A DNA stretch of 63,283 bases from an uncultured Oscillatoriales cyanobacterium. Lineage in GTDB: Bacteria; Cyanobacteriota; Cyanobacteriia; Cyanobacteriales; Microcoleaceae. Every line of letters begins with the position of its first letter. Positions within the stretch are counted from its first letter, which is position 1. The position numbers and the translations under genes were made by a program. The notes under the pieces were generated by a model. It saw only the letters and a program-made list of their open reading frames with translations, had not been told where the DNA came from and made no database searches. The stretch covers positions 1 to 63,283 of the forward strand of contig CAITND010000196.1 of assembly GCA_903893625.1 (NCBI GenBank), in the 5' to 3' direction. Positions 25,671-34,224 of the stretch are shown in pieces.

Positions 25671-26480
25671 TTATTTTCGGTTGGTTTCATCCCTATTATC
25701 GTCGTCTAATCCCCAATCTTCATCGTCATCATTAGCCGGATAATTTAGGGGTTCAATGTTATCTTGAATTTTAGTTTGAGGAGGGGGGGTAATAATGCGA
25801 TAATCTGCATCATAAATCGTTTCTACTTTCCCAACTCCGGTACTACTCGAATCCCGATAACCATAGGAATAAACTGAACCTGACCAGGATTCTGATTTAG
25901 GTTGTTTTTCTGTTTCATAAACTTTGGGATCAGAGGTAAAGGGTTGATCTTCCTGATTATCCCATTCTTCCTGATCAGAAGAATTATAGGGTGAATTTGA
26001 AGCCGTTTGAGCCTGGGGTTTTCCTGTCGGATCTTCTGCTTCCCAAGAGGGATTAAAGGGTTTAACTTCTGTTTCCCAATCATCGTCAGAAGCTCTGTGG
26101 CGAGTGGGTTCAGGTTCAAAATTATTAACAGAATTATAGACAGTATAACCCGATGTTTGAGGAGGTTCAGGAGGTGGGGAGGGTTCACCCCAAGAGGAAC
26201 TAAGGTCAGGGTCTATTGACGGTTTAGGAGAGCGTTGAGATGGGTTTTTAAAGGAAGTTGTAGCCTGAAGATTAGTATTAGAAACTTCAAATAATTGAGC
26301 AATAATCCAATAGGTTAATATTCCGGCGGCGATCGCTATTAAAATCCAAACAGAAAGCGGTAAGGTCGGAAGTTGATTTCCTAAAAAATTTAAAGGTAGA
26401 GATGGCGATAGATTTTGAATCGTAAAGATCGCCAAACCTCCCACAAAAATCAGTAAAGTAATCAGTTGTGTAATAGACAT
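25671..26480 (-). CDS. LapA-like (DUF1049) two-helix membrane protein with long disordered tail
   Basis: 269 residues. Two membrane helices at about 4-21 (TQLITLLIFVGGLAIFTI) and 41-64 (LSVWILIAIAAGILTYWIIA) form the LapA/DUF1049 unit. The remaining 200 residues are low-complexity, rich in Pro, Ser, Asp and Glu (SSSWGEPSPPPEPP, DDDEDWGLDDDNRDE), so probably disordered and cytosolic. LapA proteins in other bacteria assist lipopolysaccharide assembly; the role in cyanobacteria is not established. Confidence 0.75.
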   Translation of the reverse strand: MSITQLITLLIFVGGLAIFTIQNLSPSLPLNFLGNQLPTLPLSVWILIAIAAGILTYWIIAQLFEVSNTNLQATTSFKNPSQRSPKPSIDPDLSSSWGEPSPPPEPPQTSGYTVYNSVNNFEPEPTRHRASDDDWETEVKPFNPSWEAEDPTGKPQAQTASNSPYNSSDQEEWDNQEDQPFTSDPKVYETEKQPKSESWSGSVYSYGYRDSSSTGVGKVETIYDADYRIITPPPQTKIQDNIEPLNYPANDDDEDWGLDDDNRDETNRK

Positions 26481-26499
26481 TTTTTAAAAGCTAGAACTT

Positions 26500-26527
26500 G
26501 TAGAGACGTGCCATGGCGCGTCTCTAC
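26500..26527. repeat. GTAGAGACG-family palindrome, intergenic copy 1
   Basis: 28 bp: GTAGAGACGTGCCA against TGGCGCGTCTCTAC, one mismatch between arms. Identical to the copy at 39424-39451. It lies between the LapA-like gene and the RNase gene. Confidence 0.85.
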
Positions 26528-26551
26528 GTGGACTGTATCAACGGTTAAGCT

Positions 26552-28846
26552 TTAGGAAAAATAGGGTTCGTCGTTATCATCTGCGGCTTCACTGCCTCCA
26601 CCAACAGCGACTAAATCAATTTGTTGACGATAGTAGTCTACACTTTTCACTTGGACTTCGACATGATCCCCTAGACGGTATTGATTGCGATTTTTGCGAC
26701 CGACTAAGGTTTGTTGACGAGAACGGTATTCATACCAGTCATCTTTGAGGGAGGAGACATGAACCAGTCCTTCTACCCGTAACATTGTGCCGCCGGGGGA
26801 CTGTACCTCAATTTCCACAAAGAATCCATAGGACTGAACTCCGGTAATTAATCCCGTGAAGTTTTGACCTGTGCGTTCCTTCATGAACCCAGTTTTCTTG
26901 AGTCCTTCTAAGTCTTCCTCAGCATCAACCGCGACGCTTTCCCGTTCACTCAGATGCACCACTAACTGGGTAAACTGACTTTCTAACTCATGCTGAATTT
27001 CCGGCGGGAGAACATTCCAGCTAATTTTGCCATGACAGGAAGAATGTCCCAACTCAACCCGATCTTTTGCACGGGTAGAACGGCGATCGCGTCCTTCCTC
27101 AAACACCGTTTTTAGTACCCGCAAAATCTGTAAATCGCAATAGCGAGACAGAGGGGAGGTGCAATGGGTATAACAGGGAAGCGCTAACCCAAAGTGCAGT
27201 TTAGCGGTGGTACTGTAAACCGCAGGTTTGAGGGTTTCTTCTAATAAATAACTTAAAACCCTTTCGGCGCGACTGCTTGACAATTCTTCAGTAAATTCTT
27301 GGAAGGTACTCGGTTGAACTTCCTCGTCCTCTTCCAAAAATAATTCCGTCCCCAAATGGGTCGATAATTTCGCCAATTCTGACACATCCGAGGCTTCTGG
27401 TGGCGGTTGAACCCGGTAAATCGCCGGAACACCCAAGGTGTGTAAATGACTGGCGACGATTTGATTCGCTAATACCGTTAATTCCGAAATCATCGCCCGG
27501 GCGGGAGACAAAGAAGACAGAACAATTGGCCCTAGTTCCCCTTCATCATCAAAGTGACAATGGGTATCGGGTAAATTGAGTTCAAAGCTGCCCCGTTCTA
27601 AACGAATTTGGCGCACGGCTCGACTCAGTTCTAGCAAATTTTCTAAAACATTGGCAAAGGGGGAAGGTTCACCATCAAGAATGGTTTCGGTCTGTTCAAA
27701 GGTGAGTTGATGATCGACCCGGATAACACTGGATTGGATCTCGTATTCAACCACTCGTCCGGCCATATCTAAGGTAATCATAATCGATAGGGCTAATCGT
27801 TCCTCATTGGGAATTAAAGCCAAGCGATCGCAACAGAGGGTTTCAGGATAAATCGGAATCAGTTTATCCGCCAAATAAATCGCGGTTCCCCGTTTGCGAG
27901 CTTCTCGATCAAGATCGCTATCGGGGAGAATATAGTGGGCAGCATCAGCCAAATGAATTCCCAACTGCCAATGGCCAGATTTTGTTTGTTCAATACTAAA
28001 GGCATGATCTATGCAGGGGAGGCGGTTGGGGATTTCTGCATCTTTTAAAACCGAAAATTCAGGATTTCCCGAATCGGGTTGAAAACTAATGGTTAAAACA
28101 TTGCGAATATCAGCCCGATTTTTTAACTCTGTTTTTTTCAAGGTGCCGGAAATTGCCTCAGCCTCTCGTAAAGCTCCAGTGGGCCATTTCCGAGGTAAAT
28201 CGTGTTTACAACAGACAATATCTAAATCATCAGCATCTTCGGCGTCGGAGCCCAGAATTTGGACAACATGACCCATCGGACGATGAACCCCAATGGGATA
28301 ACGTAAGACTTCGACATGAACTAAATGATCCACCGCTCCGGTGAGTTCGGACGGATCATTAATTAAGTCCAATTCAAATAACAAACGGTCGTCTAAAGGA
28401 ACGGCGCGATAGCCTGTTTTCGTTTGTTTAATTCGGGCTAAAACTGAAGGATTAGCGCGTTCTAAAATTAGATAGACTTCCCCTTCCGGTGAACGGCGAC
28501 GGCTACCTTCTTTGATAATCCTAACCAGAACCCGATCGCCATTCCAAGCGGTACTAAGATGACTTTCTCGAATATAAACATCTTCTGCCCCTTCGGCATC
28601 TTGAATGGCAAAACAGAAGCCTTTACTCGAACATCGGAGTTTCGCTTCGACAATTCCTTCCTCTGGAATTCGGCGATAACGACCTTTATCTTTTTCCAGA
28701 ATTCCAATCCGTTCTAAAGCATCCAAAGCAATCTGAAATCTACGAAGACTTTCCTCGTCGGGGGCGAGTTTTTTCTCCAAAGCTTTGGGTGTGACTAATT
28801 TATCGTCTGAAAAATAAGCTAACAGTGTAGCGATTGAAAAGTCCAT
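26552..28846 (-). CDS. Ribonuclease II/R-family 3'-5' exoribonuclease
   Basis: 764 residues. Domain order fits RNase R/II: N-terminal winged helix (LATLLAYFSDDKLVTPKALE), cold-shock-like OB region (EGIVEAKLRCSSKGFCFAIQ), the RNB catalytic domain with the acidic cluster (CIDHAFSIEQTKSGHWQLGI, HLADAAHYILPDSDLDREA) and CTSPLSRYCDLQ, and a C-terminal S1 domain (FTGLITGVQSYGFFVEIEVQ). One D of the usual DxxDDAxS motif reads differently here (IDHAFS), seen in the cyanobacterial branch. It degrades structured RNA processively. Whether to name it rnb or rnr is not settled by sequence alone. Confidence 0.9.
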   Translation of the reverse strand: MDFSIATLLAYFSDDKLVTPKALEKKLAPDEESLRRFQIALDALERIGILEKDKGRYRRIPEEGIVEAKLRCSSKGFCFAIQDAEGAEDVYIRESHLSTAWNGDRVLVRIIKEGSRRRSPEGEVYLILERANPSVLARIKQTKTGYRAVPLDDRLLFELDLINDPSELTGAVDHLVHVEVLRYPIGVHRPMGHVVQILGSDAEDADDLDIVCCKHDLPRKWPTGALREAEAISGTLKKTELKNRADIRNVLTISFQPDSGNPEFSVLKDAEIPNRLPCIDHAFSIEQTKSGHWQLGIHLADAAHYILPDSDLDREARKRGTAIYLADKLIPIYPETLCCDRLALIPNEERLALSIMITLDMAGRVVEYEIQSSVIRVDHQLTFEQTETILDGEPSPFANVLENLLELSRAVRQIRLERGSFELNLPDTHCHFDDEGELGPIVLSSLSPARAMISELTVLANQIVASHLHTLGVPAIYRVQPPPEASDVSELAKLSTHLGTELFLEEDEEVQPSTFQEFTEELSSSRAERVLSYLLEETLKPAVYSTTAKLHFGLALPCYTHCTSPLSRYCDLQILRVLKTVFEEGRDRRSTRAKDRVELGHSSCHGKISWNVLPPEIQHELESQFTQLVVHLSERESVAVDAEEDLEGLKKTGFMKERTGQNFTGLITGVQSYGFFVEIEVQSPGGTMLRVEGLVHVSSLKDDWYEYRSRQQTLVGRKNRNQYRLGDHVEVQVKSVDYYRQQIDLVAVGGGSEAADDNDEPYFS

Positions 28847-29304
28847 GTAGCGATTAATCCTCGTTTTCAGATCAGGTTTCGGGTTTCAGGTGTCGGGTGT
28901 TGGGTGTTGGGTGTCAAGCCTGCGAGTGTCCGGCTTGTGGGTTTGAGCAAAGAAGTGATTTCTGCTTCCCAGATACTAGACACTAAACACCGGATACCTA
29001 AGACCCCATCTTCAAAGCACCTTAGGGGAATTTCTCACAGGTTGATTGCAGAACTCCATCAAGGACAGTGTTACAATCACAGGATGAACAGAAGCCGTCT
29101 GTAAGAGGATAGATGCTAAAGGTTGAGGGATGGATTTGACTCTAACATCTAGCCATAAGCGATCGGGCTAACTCTGAGCTTGTGGAATAGTACCCAATGT
29201 TGATTCCCTGGGTGCTTGTGAGATAGGGTACAGAATTTGTGACGTTTAGCTGCGTAAATGACTAATCTTTAATTATATCGTAGTTTGTTTAGGAAATATT
29301 AATT
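28847..29304. other. 458-bp gene-free region with heptamers and possible leader structure
   Basis: It begins with GGGTGTT heptamers (28895-28915), followed by unremarkable sequence. The last 150 bases contain GTACCC at about 29200 and GGGTAC at about 29227, with two related copies of GCTTGTG plus TAG before each, so a leader hairpin is possible upstream of the gene at 29305. No open frame with coding character was seen. Confidence 0.4.
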
Positions 29305-30105
29305 ATGTTGGCTCAATTGAGAACTCGTTATCCGACAGGGAGTTTAATTTCCGAGTTACTGACGATTTATCAAGGAAAATATGTCGTTCGGGCGATGGTG
29401 CAAGTGGACGGTGTAATCTTAACAACGGGATTAGCGGCGGCCGATACCGTTGAATTAGCAGAAGATCACGCCAAGAAACGGGCTATTCAAGGTTTGGGAA
29501 TGGATACAGCCCTACCTAAAATTGCGATTTCCCCTGAACCGTTAAAATTGACCGAGATGGAAGTTAAGGATAAAGTTGTCAGTCCTCCCCCCTCAGAACT
29601 CGTAAAAATCGATAGTCTTCCCCCGATGCCCTCCTCTATGGTGTCCGAGGAAACCCCTAGTCCTAGTATGATGGGGGCAGAGTCTTCTGCTTTGACCTCG
29701 GATGATTGGTTATCCGCAACCTATATTAATCCTAAAACCGAAAAGCAAAAATCAACTCCAGAGAAAGAAGCAAAATCATCCTCCTCTACAGGGTCTAAAG
29801 GACGCAGTGCTTCTTTACCCCCCATTCCCTCAACGACGGAGGGGGTTCCGACTTATCCTGATGAACCGGAATTTAGTAGTGCATCCGTTGGTTCTAGTCG
29901 TCCTCTGGAAACCACCGATTTTTCCTCAGATATTGCCAAAACGGATATTGAATTAAAGCGGTTAGGCTGGACTCCAGAACAAGGTTCTGCTTATTTACAA
30001 AAAACCTACGGAAAGCGTTCCCGTCGTCTGTTAACAGATGCTGAATTGTTGGATTTTCTCCATTATTTAGAGTCTGTTTCCACACCTCCCGTGACCGAAT
30101 CATAA
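29305..30105 (+). CDS. Cyanobacterial protein with dsRBD-like N-terminus and conserved C-terminal helical motif
   Basis: 266 residues. The first 70 residues (LTIYQGKYVVRAMVQVDGVI, AEDHAKKRAIQGLGM) follow the beta-beta-beta-alpha ending of a double-stranded-RNA-binding or Rad52-like nucleic-acid fold. A low-complexity Ser/Pro linker spans about 75-205. The last 45 residues form a separate conserved motif, IELKRLGWTPEQGSAYLQKT then YGKRSRRLLTDAELLDFLHY. Two ordered ends joined by a flexible linker suggest a nucleic-acid-binding adaptor. Family assignment is uncertain. The next gene starts 15 bases downstream. Confidence 0.6.
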   Translation: MLAQLRTRYPTGSLISELLTIYQGKYVVRAMVQVDGVILTTGLAAADTVELAEDHAKKRAIQGLGMDTALPKIAISPEPLKLTEMEVKDKVVSPPPSELVKIDSLPPMPSSMVSEETPSPSMMGAESSALTSDDWLSATYINPKTEKQKSTPEKEAKSSSSTGSKGRSASLPPIPSTTEGVPTYPDEPEFSSASVGSSRPLETTDFSSDIAKTDIELKRLGWTPEQGSAYLQKTYGKRSRRLLTDAELLDFLHYLESVSTPPVTES

Positions 30106-30120
30106 GGGGATTTTGACGAT

Positions 30121-30462
30121 ATGCTTGCCTCTATTTTTGAGACCTGTGACCCCAGAGCCGAAATTTTATCCGGTGATTTATCACTGGATGTATTTGCCGC
30201 CAAATTGCGGTTAGTCGTCGAAGGAAAAGCACCCGTGCGTCGGTTTATGGAAGTAACGGGGTTAGTCAGTAATGATTTATTCATGAGAACGATAGAGGTA
30301 GCATTAAAGGTGATTCCCCGCATTGGAGAGGAGAAAAAACGCATGGTCGAGGAAAAAGTGTTATTAGATTTATGGTTAGCAATGGATGAGATTAAGGGGA
30401 AAGTTAAGGTTTATGATCAATTAGAGTTACCTTTCGGACAATTGAGTTTAAAATGGGAATAA
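30121..30462 (+). CDS. Small protein whose N-terminus resembles DUF499-type ATPases
   Basis: 113 residues. The opening MLASIFETCDPRAEILSGDL followed by SLDVFAAKLRLVVEGKAP resembles the first 40 residues of the large DUF499 P-loop ATPases found in defence islands. After that the similarity stops: no Walker motifs follow, and the protein continues as a helical segment (DLFMRTIEVALKVIPRIGEE) ending FGQLSLKWE. It is either an internally deleted relic or a small independent protein built on that module. It is closely linked (15 bases) to the dsRBD-like gene upstream. Confidence 0.5.
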   Translation: MLASIFETCDPRAEILSGDLSLDVFAAKLRLVVEGKAPVRRFMEVTGLVSNDLFMRTIEVALKVIPRIGEEKKRMVEEKVLLDLWLAMDEIKGKVKVYDQLELPFGQLSLKWE

Positions 30463-30556
30463 GCGTTAATACTCAACCCTTGAGAATTAACGGCCAATTA
30501 TCCTTTTATTGTCAATAGATGCCTGTTGAAAACTGGCGATTGACGGGAGTTTTTTT

Positions 30557-31606
30557 ATGAAAATTACAGCGATTAAGATTGACAAAGATCAGCTACAGTT
30601 ATTAGATGATACTGACCTTCCTAACGGTATTCCGATTCGATTTTCATTTTTATGTGATGGGGCTTTTTTTCTATCCAATGTCACTGGAACTAAACAAGGA
30701 AATCTTTTAAAAGACATCCCCAAAAATAGTAATTATAAGCAATTACAGCAATGGGAAAAGATTCCCAATGGAAAAGTATTTAACCTTTATTATAATTTAC
30801 CTTGGAAGAAAATTTTAATAAAAGTTTCTATTAAATCATTAGGATTTTTAAGCCTCATTTATCTGTTAAGTTTTTTTATTCCTATAGATTTGAACTTGAA
30901 ATTTAACTCAACTGCCCAAGAGACTAAAGAAGAAATTACCAAAACTATTCAGACCAACTCAACTGCCCAAGAGACTAAAGAAGAAATTACCAAAACTATT
31001 CAGACCAATACTCCAAGTCCGAAAAAAGATACCAAACAGGAAAATATTGAAGGGACTAAAAATACTGAAGTTTCTAGTAAAAATACTTTAGTTACCCAGG
31101 AGAATAAACCCAAAGATTTTACAACTCAAGGATGGATAGCTTTAGCAATTTTGATTTTAACTAATATGGATTGGTTAGGATTAAATAAACTGTCGTTTAG
31201 TCTAACGAATGGATTAAATTTTGAAACTTTTCAAGAAAAATTAGATCGGGTTGGAGAAGGTCAAGAAAAAAATGAAAAAAATATTCACAAACTCATCAGT
31301 TTTTTGTTAAAAAATAGTTTGAATGAGCAAGAATGGGAAATTCTCTATGATTTATATCATAAATGCCTCCATAAGTTTGAGCATACACCAAATCTAGCTC
31401 CATCAGATCATGACCCAGATAAACCAGAAAACCAATTTCGTCGGTTAAGAACTTTAGGTTTAATTGTTCGTAAAGATGGGGTAAAACTAGAATTTCCGTG
31501 TCCAGAAATGGAAAATAAAGATATAAACCAGTTTATTACCCTTACAGAAGAGGCAATTATGAATATTCAATTTATTGGGCAAGTAGTCGAAAAAGATCGG
31601 TGTTAG
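30557..31606 (+). CDS. Predicted membrane protein with winged-helix-like C-terminus
   Basis: 349 residues. A soluble N-terminal part (1-90) is followed by a membrane helix at about 94-113 (SIKSLGFLSLIYLLSFFIPI), a polar Glu/Lys/Thr-rich linker (115-190) carrying a perfect tandem duplication, and a second weak hydrophobic stretch (about 194-207, WIALAILILTNMDW). The C-terminal domain (about 235-345: ISFLLKNSLNEQEWEILYDL, FRRLRTLGLIVRKDG) looks like a winged helix. No family recognised. It may be a membrane-tethered regulator; that is inference only. Confidence 0.55.
   Translation: MKITAIKIDKDQLQLLDDTDLPNGIPIRFSFLCDGAFFLSNVTGTKQGNLLKDIPKNSNYKQLQQWEKIPNGKVFNLYYNLPWKKILIKVSIKSLGFLSLIYLLSFFIPIDLNLKFNSTAQETKEEITKTIQTNSTAQETKEEITKTIQTNTPSPKKDTKQENIEGTKNTEVSSKNTLVTQENKPKDFTTQGWIALAILILTNMDWLGLNKLSFSLTNGLNFETFQEKLDRVGEGQEKNEKNIHKLISFLLKNSLNEQEWEILYDLYHKCLHKFEHTPNLAPSDHDPDKPENQFRRLRTLGLIVRKDGVKLEFPCPEMENKDINQFITLTEEAIMNIQFIGQVVEKDRC
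30905..31006 (+). repeat. Perfect 51-bp tandem duplication inside a coding sequence
   Basis: Units 30905-30955 and 30956-31006 are identical base for base. They encode NSTAQETKEEITKTIQT twice in the linker of the membrane protein. In-frame (17 codons) and without any base change, so the event is recent or subject to slippage. Confidence 0.95.
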
Positions 31607-31754
31607 ATTGCATCCTGGGTTTCTAGTGAAAGTCGGTTTAGATCTGGCATTGATAATCCTCTTGATTTAAGCTAGATTATAAGTTGTAAGCTCCGGGACT
31701 GTCCTATGGCTCCACTGTGAGTTACTGACCCCGGCGTATAGAAAAATTTTAGTT

Positions 31755-31855
31755 CAAAATGCAAAACCTCCGAGTACCGACAGGGAAAGGGGGTGTTGCT
31801 TGTCCAAAATGCAAAACCTCCGAGTACCGACAGGGAAAGGGGGTTTTGCATTTTG
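31755..31855. repeat. Two 50-bp-spaced direct repeats, the second forming a 14-bp-arm hairpin
   Basis: A 40-base unit (31755-31794) recurs exactly at 31805-31844. In the second copy CAAAATGCAAAACC (31805-31818) is matched by a perfect complement GGTTTTGCATTTTG (31842-31855). It sits in the gene-free stretch 31607-31953, which otherwise shows no coding signal. Confidence 0.85.
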
Positions 31856-31953
31856 AGAAATAATACTGCATTTATTAACATGGCTTTGGTGAAACATTGC
31901 TGTGAAATTAATCTAAATATAAACAGATTCGATGTTCAGCTTCGCAAGTTTCG

Positions 31954-32232
31954 TTGCCTGTGGGAGATTCAATACCCCCAACACCCTTGACTGCTGAAGC
32001 CTTAGAACAACTGTTCACGCAATCGCAACTTCTTCAGGGTTTAGGATTTCAATTTGAAAAGATAGAACCTAAAATTTGGCAAATTACCTATAAAAATTCT
32101 ATCAATTTGATCACCTTTTACCCAGAAATTTTCGAGCAATATCTCTCCCTGCAATTAATGGGTGTGGGAAATCCATTATTTGATCAAATTATAGCGACTC
32201 AAAGCACCTCCCCAGATAGGAGAGGGCTTTGA
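31954..32232 (+). pseudogene. C-terminal fragment of a larger protein, possibly a helicase
   Basis: The open frame has only a TTG start (31954) and reads well upstream of it without a start codon (SASQV before the TTG), as expected for a severed 3' end. Text: LTAEALEQLFTQSQLLQGLG, FQFEKIEPKIWQITYKN, INLITFYPEIFEQYLSLQLM and GVGNPLFDQII. The last part (FxPE-x(6)-SLxL-x-GxGNPLFDxI) resembles the extreme C-terminus of some SNF2-type helicases. It could instead be an expressed small protein. It ends 6 bases before the convergent clpP. Confidence 0.4.
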
Positions 32233-32238
32233 GATCAA

Positions 32239-32841
32239 TTAACTAACAACAGGATTAGATGCTGAGGGACGACGGTTGATTACTTGGTCAATTAAGCCGT
32301 ATTGCATGGCTTCTTCCGCCGACATAAAGAAATCCCGTTCTGTGTCTTCTTCAATGCGGGATAAGGGCTGACCCGTGTGATCGGCTAAATGTTCATTCAG
32401 ACGTTTTTTCAGATACAAAATTTCTCTGGCCTGAATTTCAATATCCGTCGCCTGTCCTTGGGTGCCTCCTAACGGTTGGTGGATCATAATTCGAGAATGG
32501 GGGAGACTCATGCGTTTACCCTTAGCTCCCGCACTCAACAGAAACGCCCCCATACTGGCTGCTAACCCTAGACAAATGGTAGACACATCGGGGCGGATAT
32601 GATTCATGGTGTCAAAAATACCCAAACCAGCCGACACCGAACCCCCCGGCGAGTTGATATAGAGATAAATATCTTTCTCTGGATCTTCAGCATCGAGGAA
32701 CAACATCTGCGCCACAATTAAGTTAGCTAAATCGGCTGTCACCTGTTGTCCGAGGAAGATAATGCGATCGCGTAATAGCCGAGAATAGATATCAAAGGCT
32801 CTTTCGCCACGACCTGATTGTTCAATAACGGTTGGAATCAT
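32239..32841 (-). CDS. clpP: ATP-dependent Clp protease proteolytic subunit
   Basis: 200 residues, normal for ClpP. It forms the tetradecameric serine protease chamber fed by ClpC/ClpX. Catalytic Ser in [14 protein letters not shown] (about 98), His in [11 protein letters not shown] (about 123), and the triad Asp in the region near 172. The start [20 protein letters not shown] is the standard mature-form beginning. Cyanobacteria encode several ClpP and ClpR paralogues; with an intact triad, this is a true ClpP. It stands alone, with no clpX or clpR adjacent in the window. Confidence 0.95.
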   Translation of the reverse strand: MIPTVIEQSGRGERAFDIYSRLLRDRIIFLGQQVTADLANLIVAQMLFLDAEDPEKDIYLYINSPGGSVSAGLGIFDTMNHIRPDVSTICLGLAASMGAFLLSAGAKGKRMSLPHSRIMIHQPLGGTQGQATDIEIQAREILYLKKRLNEHLADHTGQPLSRIEEDTERDFFMSAEEAMQYGLIDQVINRRPSASNPVVS

Positions 32842-32892
32842 AACACTCTGCTGCTCATAGTCATTCTGTTGTCATTGTAGCGATTTCAGGTT

Positions 32893-34008
32893 TCAAACTT
32901 TCACGAACCATCCCTGACGATACATGAAATAGGAAATTACCCACCAAAATAGTAAAGTAGCGATCGCAAAAGCCAGAGAACCATTCATTGCACCCAATAG
33001 GGATTGAAATAGGGTTTCATACAGCCAAGTTTTAGCGGTGGGGGCTTCGGGGTAATTTCCAATCTTAATTAAATTGAGAATTCTACCCACAAAACCAGAA
33101 GCGACAAATATAGTTAGGGCGTTTAACCCCATGACTTTAAAAGGAAATCCCCATTTTGTCCAACCTCGAACTTCTAGGGTTTCATAACAAAAAGCTAACA
33201 GCAACAATGACCATCCGACGGTAACGGTGACAAAAGAACTTGTCCACAGGGATTTATTTAAGGGGAAAATTTCAGCCCACAAATATCCCACGACAAAACA
33301 ACTAATTCCAAACACAATTAAACTGATACTGGTGTAGGTTCTAATCGGTTGTTTTCTAATCCAATTTCCGGTTAAATAACCCGCCAGAACTGTAACAACA
33401 GCCGGAAAGGTACTAAACAATCCTTCAGGATCATAAACTCCCCCTTTCCACAAATGTTGCTGACCTAATATGATTCGATCAATATAGGCGGCAAAATTCC
33501 CATCCGGTGTTAGGTTTCCTGCACCATAGCCCGGAACCGGAATATATTGCAGGGCGATATAATATCCTAATAAAATTGCAGCACTGAGTATCCATAATCC
33601 TTTTCGGGATAGGTTGAAAATAGCGATCGCGGCTAAAAAATAGGCTACACTAATCCGTTGTAAAACTCCCATAATCCGAATTTCGGCGAGGTTATAAGTG
33701 GGAAATCCATTCAGGAGTAATCCTAATAAAAATAAAATTCCACAACGTCTAGCAATTCGCCAATAAATAGATTCAGGAACGCTAGTTTCTGGAGAACGAT
33801 ATTCTTTTGTATACTTTAAGAGGGAAAAAGCCATCGCTACCCCAACAATAAACAGAAAGAAGGGAAATACTAAGTCTGTGGGGGTACAACCATTCCATTC
33901 TGCATGATTGAGCAGGGGATAGACAAAATCCCAACTACCGGGGTTATTGACTAATATCATACTGGCGATCGCAATTCCCCGAAACACATCCAAAGCCTGT
34001 AGCCGCAT
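32893..34008 (-). CDS. HGSNAT/DUF5009-like acyltransferase membrane protein
   Basis: 371 residues with about ten membrane helices. The opening MRLQALDVFRGIAIASMILV then NNPGSWDFVYPLLNHAEWNG and CTPTDLVFPFFLFIVGVAMA is the signature of the heparan-alpha-glucosaminide N-acetyltransferase-like family (the conserved His is in NHAEWNG). Bacterial members probably move acyl groups from acetyl-CoA to sugars across the membrane, for example in amino-sugar use or cell-wall recycling. Substrate unknown. It is in line with clpP, 51 bases upstream of it. Confidence 0.85.
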   Translation of the reverse strand: MRLQALDVFRGIAIASMILVNNPGSWDFVYPLLNHAEWNGCTPTDLVFPFFLFIVGVAMAFSLLKYTKEYRSPETSVPESIYWRIARRCGILFLLGLLLNGFPTYNLAEIRIMGVLQRISVAYFLAAIAIFNLSRKGLWILSAAILLGYYIALQYIPVPGYGAGNLTPDGNFAAYIDRIILGQQHLWKGGVYDPEGLFSTFPAVVTVLAGYLTGNWIRKQPIRTYTSISLIVFGISCFVVGYLWAEIFPLNKSLWTSSFVTVTVGWSLLLLAFCYETLEVRGWTKWGFPFKVMGLNALTIFVASGFVGRILNLIKIGNYPEAPTAKTWLYETLFQSLLGAMNGSLAFAIATLLFWWVISYFMYRQGWFVKV

Positions 34009-34050
34009 AAGTCATCCTAAACCGTGCAAGATATTATTCCATTTTGCACC

Positions 34051-34119
34051 GAATTACGAATTACGAATTACGAATTACGAATTGGGAATTACGAATTACG
34101 AATTACGAATTACGAATTA
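34051..34119. repeat. Heptamer tandem array (TTACGAA)
   Basis: About ten consecutive 7-base units, mostly TTACGAA with a TTGGGAA variant. It lies just upstream of the DUF5009-like gene start. The apparent reading frame across it is a translation of the repeat, not a gene. Confidence 0.9.
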
Positions 34120-34224
34120 ACAAACAAATTTTATTATAATAGATTAATAGTTGGGGTTAATTGTGATGGGGGAAGACAGGTTAGGGAAAATCCGGATCAA
34201 TTATTCCTCGATCCTAGATGTTAG

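Noticed and set aside
31755-31855. Possible CRISPR
   Set aside because: Only two copies; the 10-base gap between units is far too short for a spacer.
34024-34224. Open frame with repeated NYELRI units
   Set aside because: It is the translation of the TTACGAA heptamer array.
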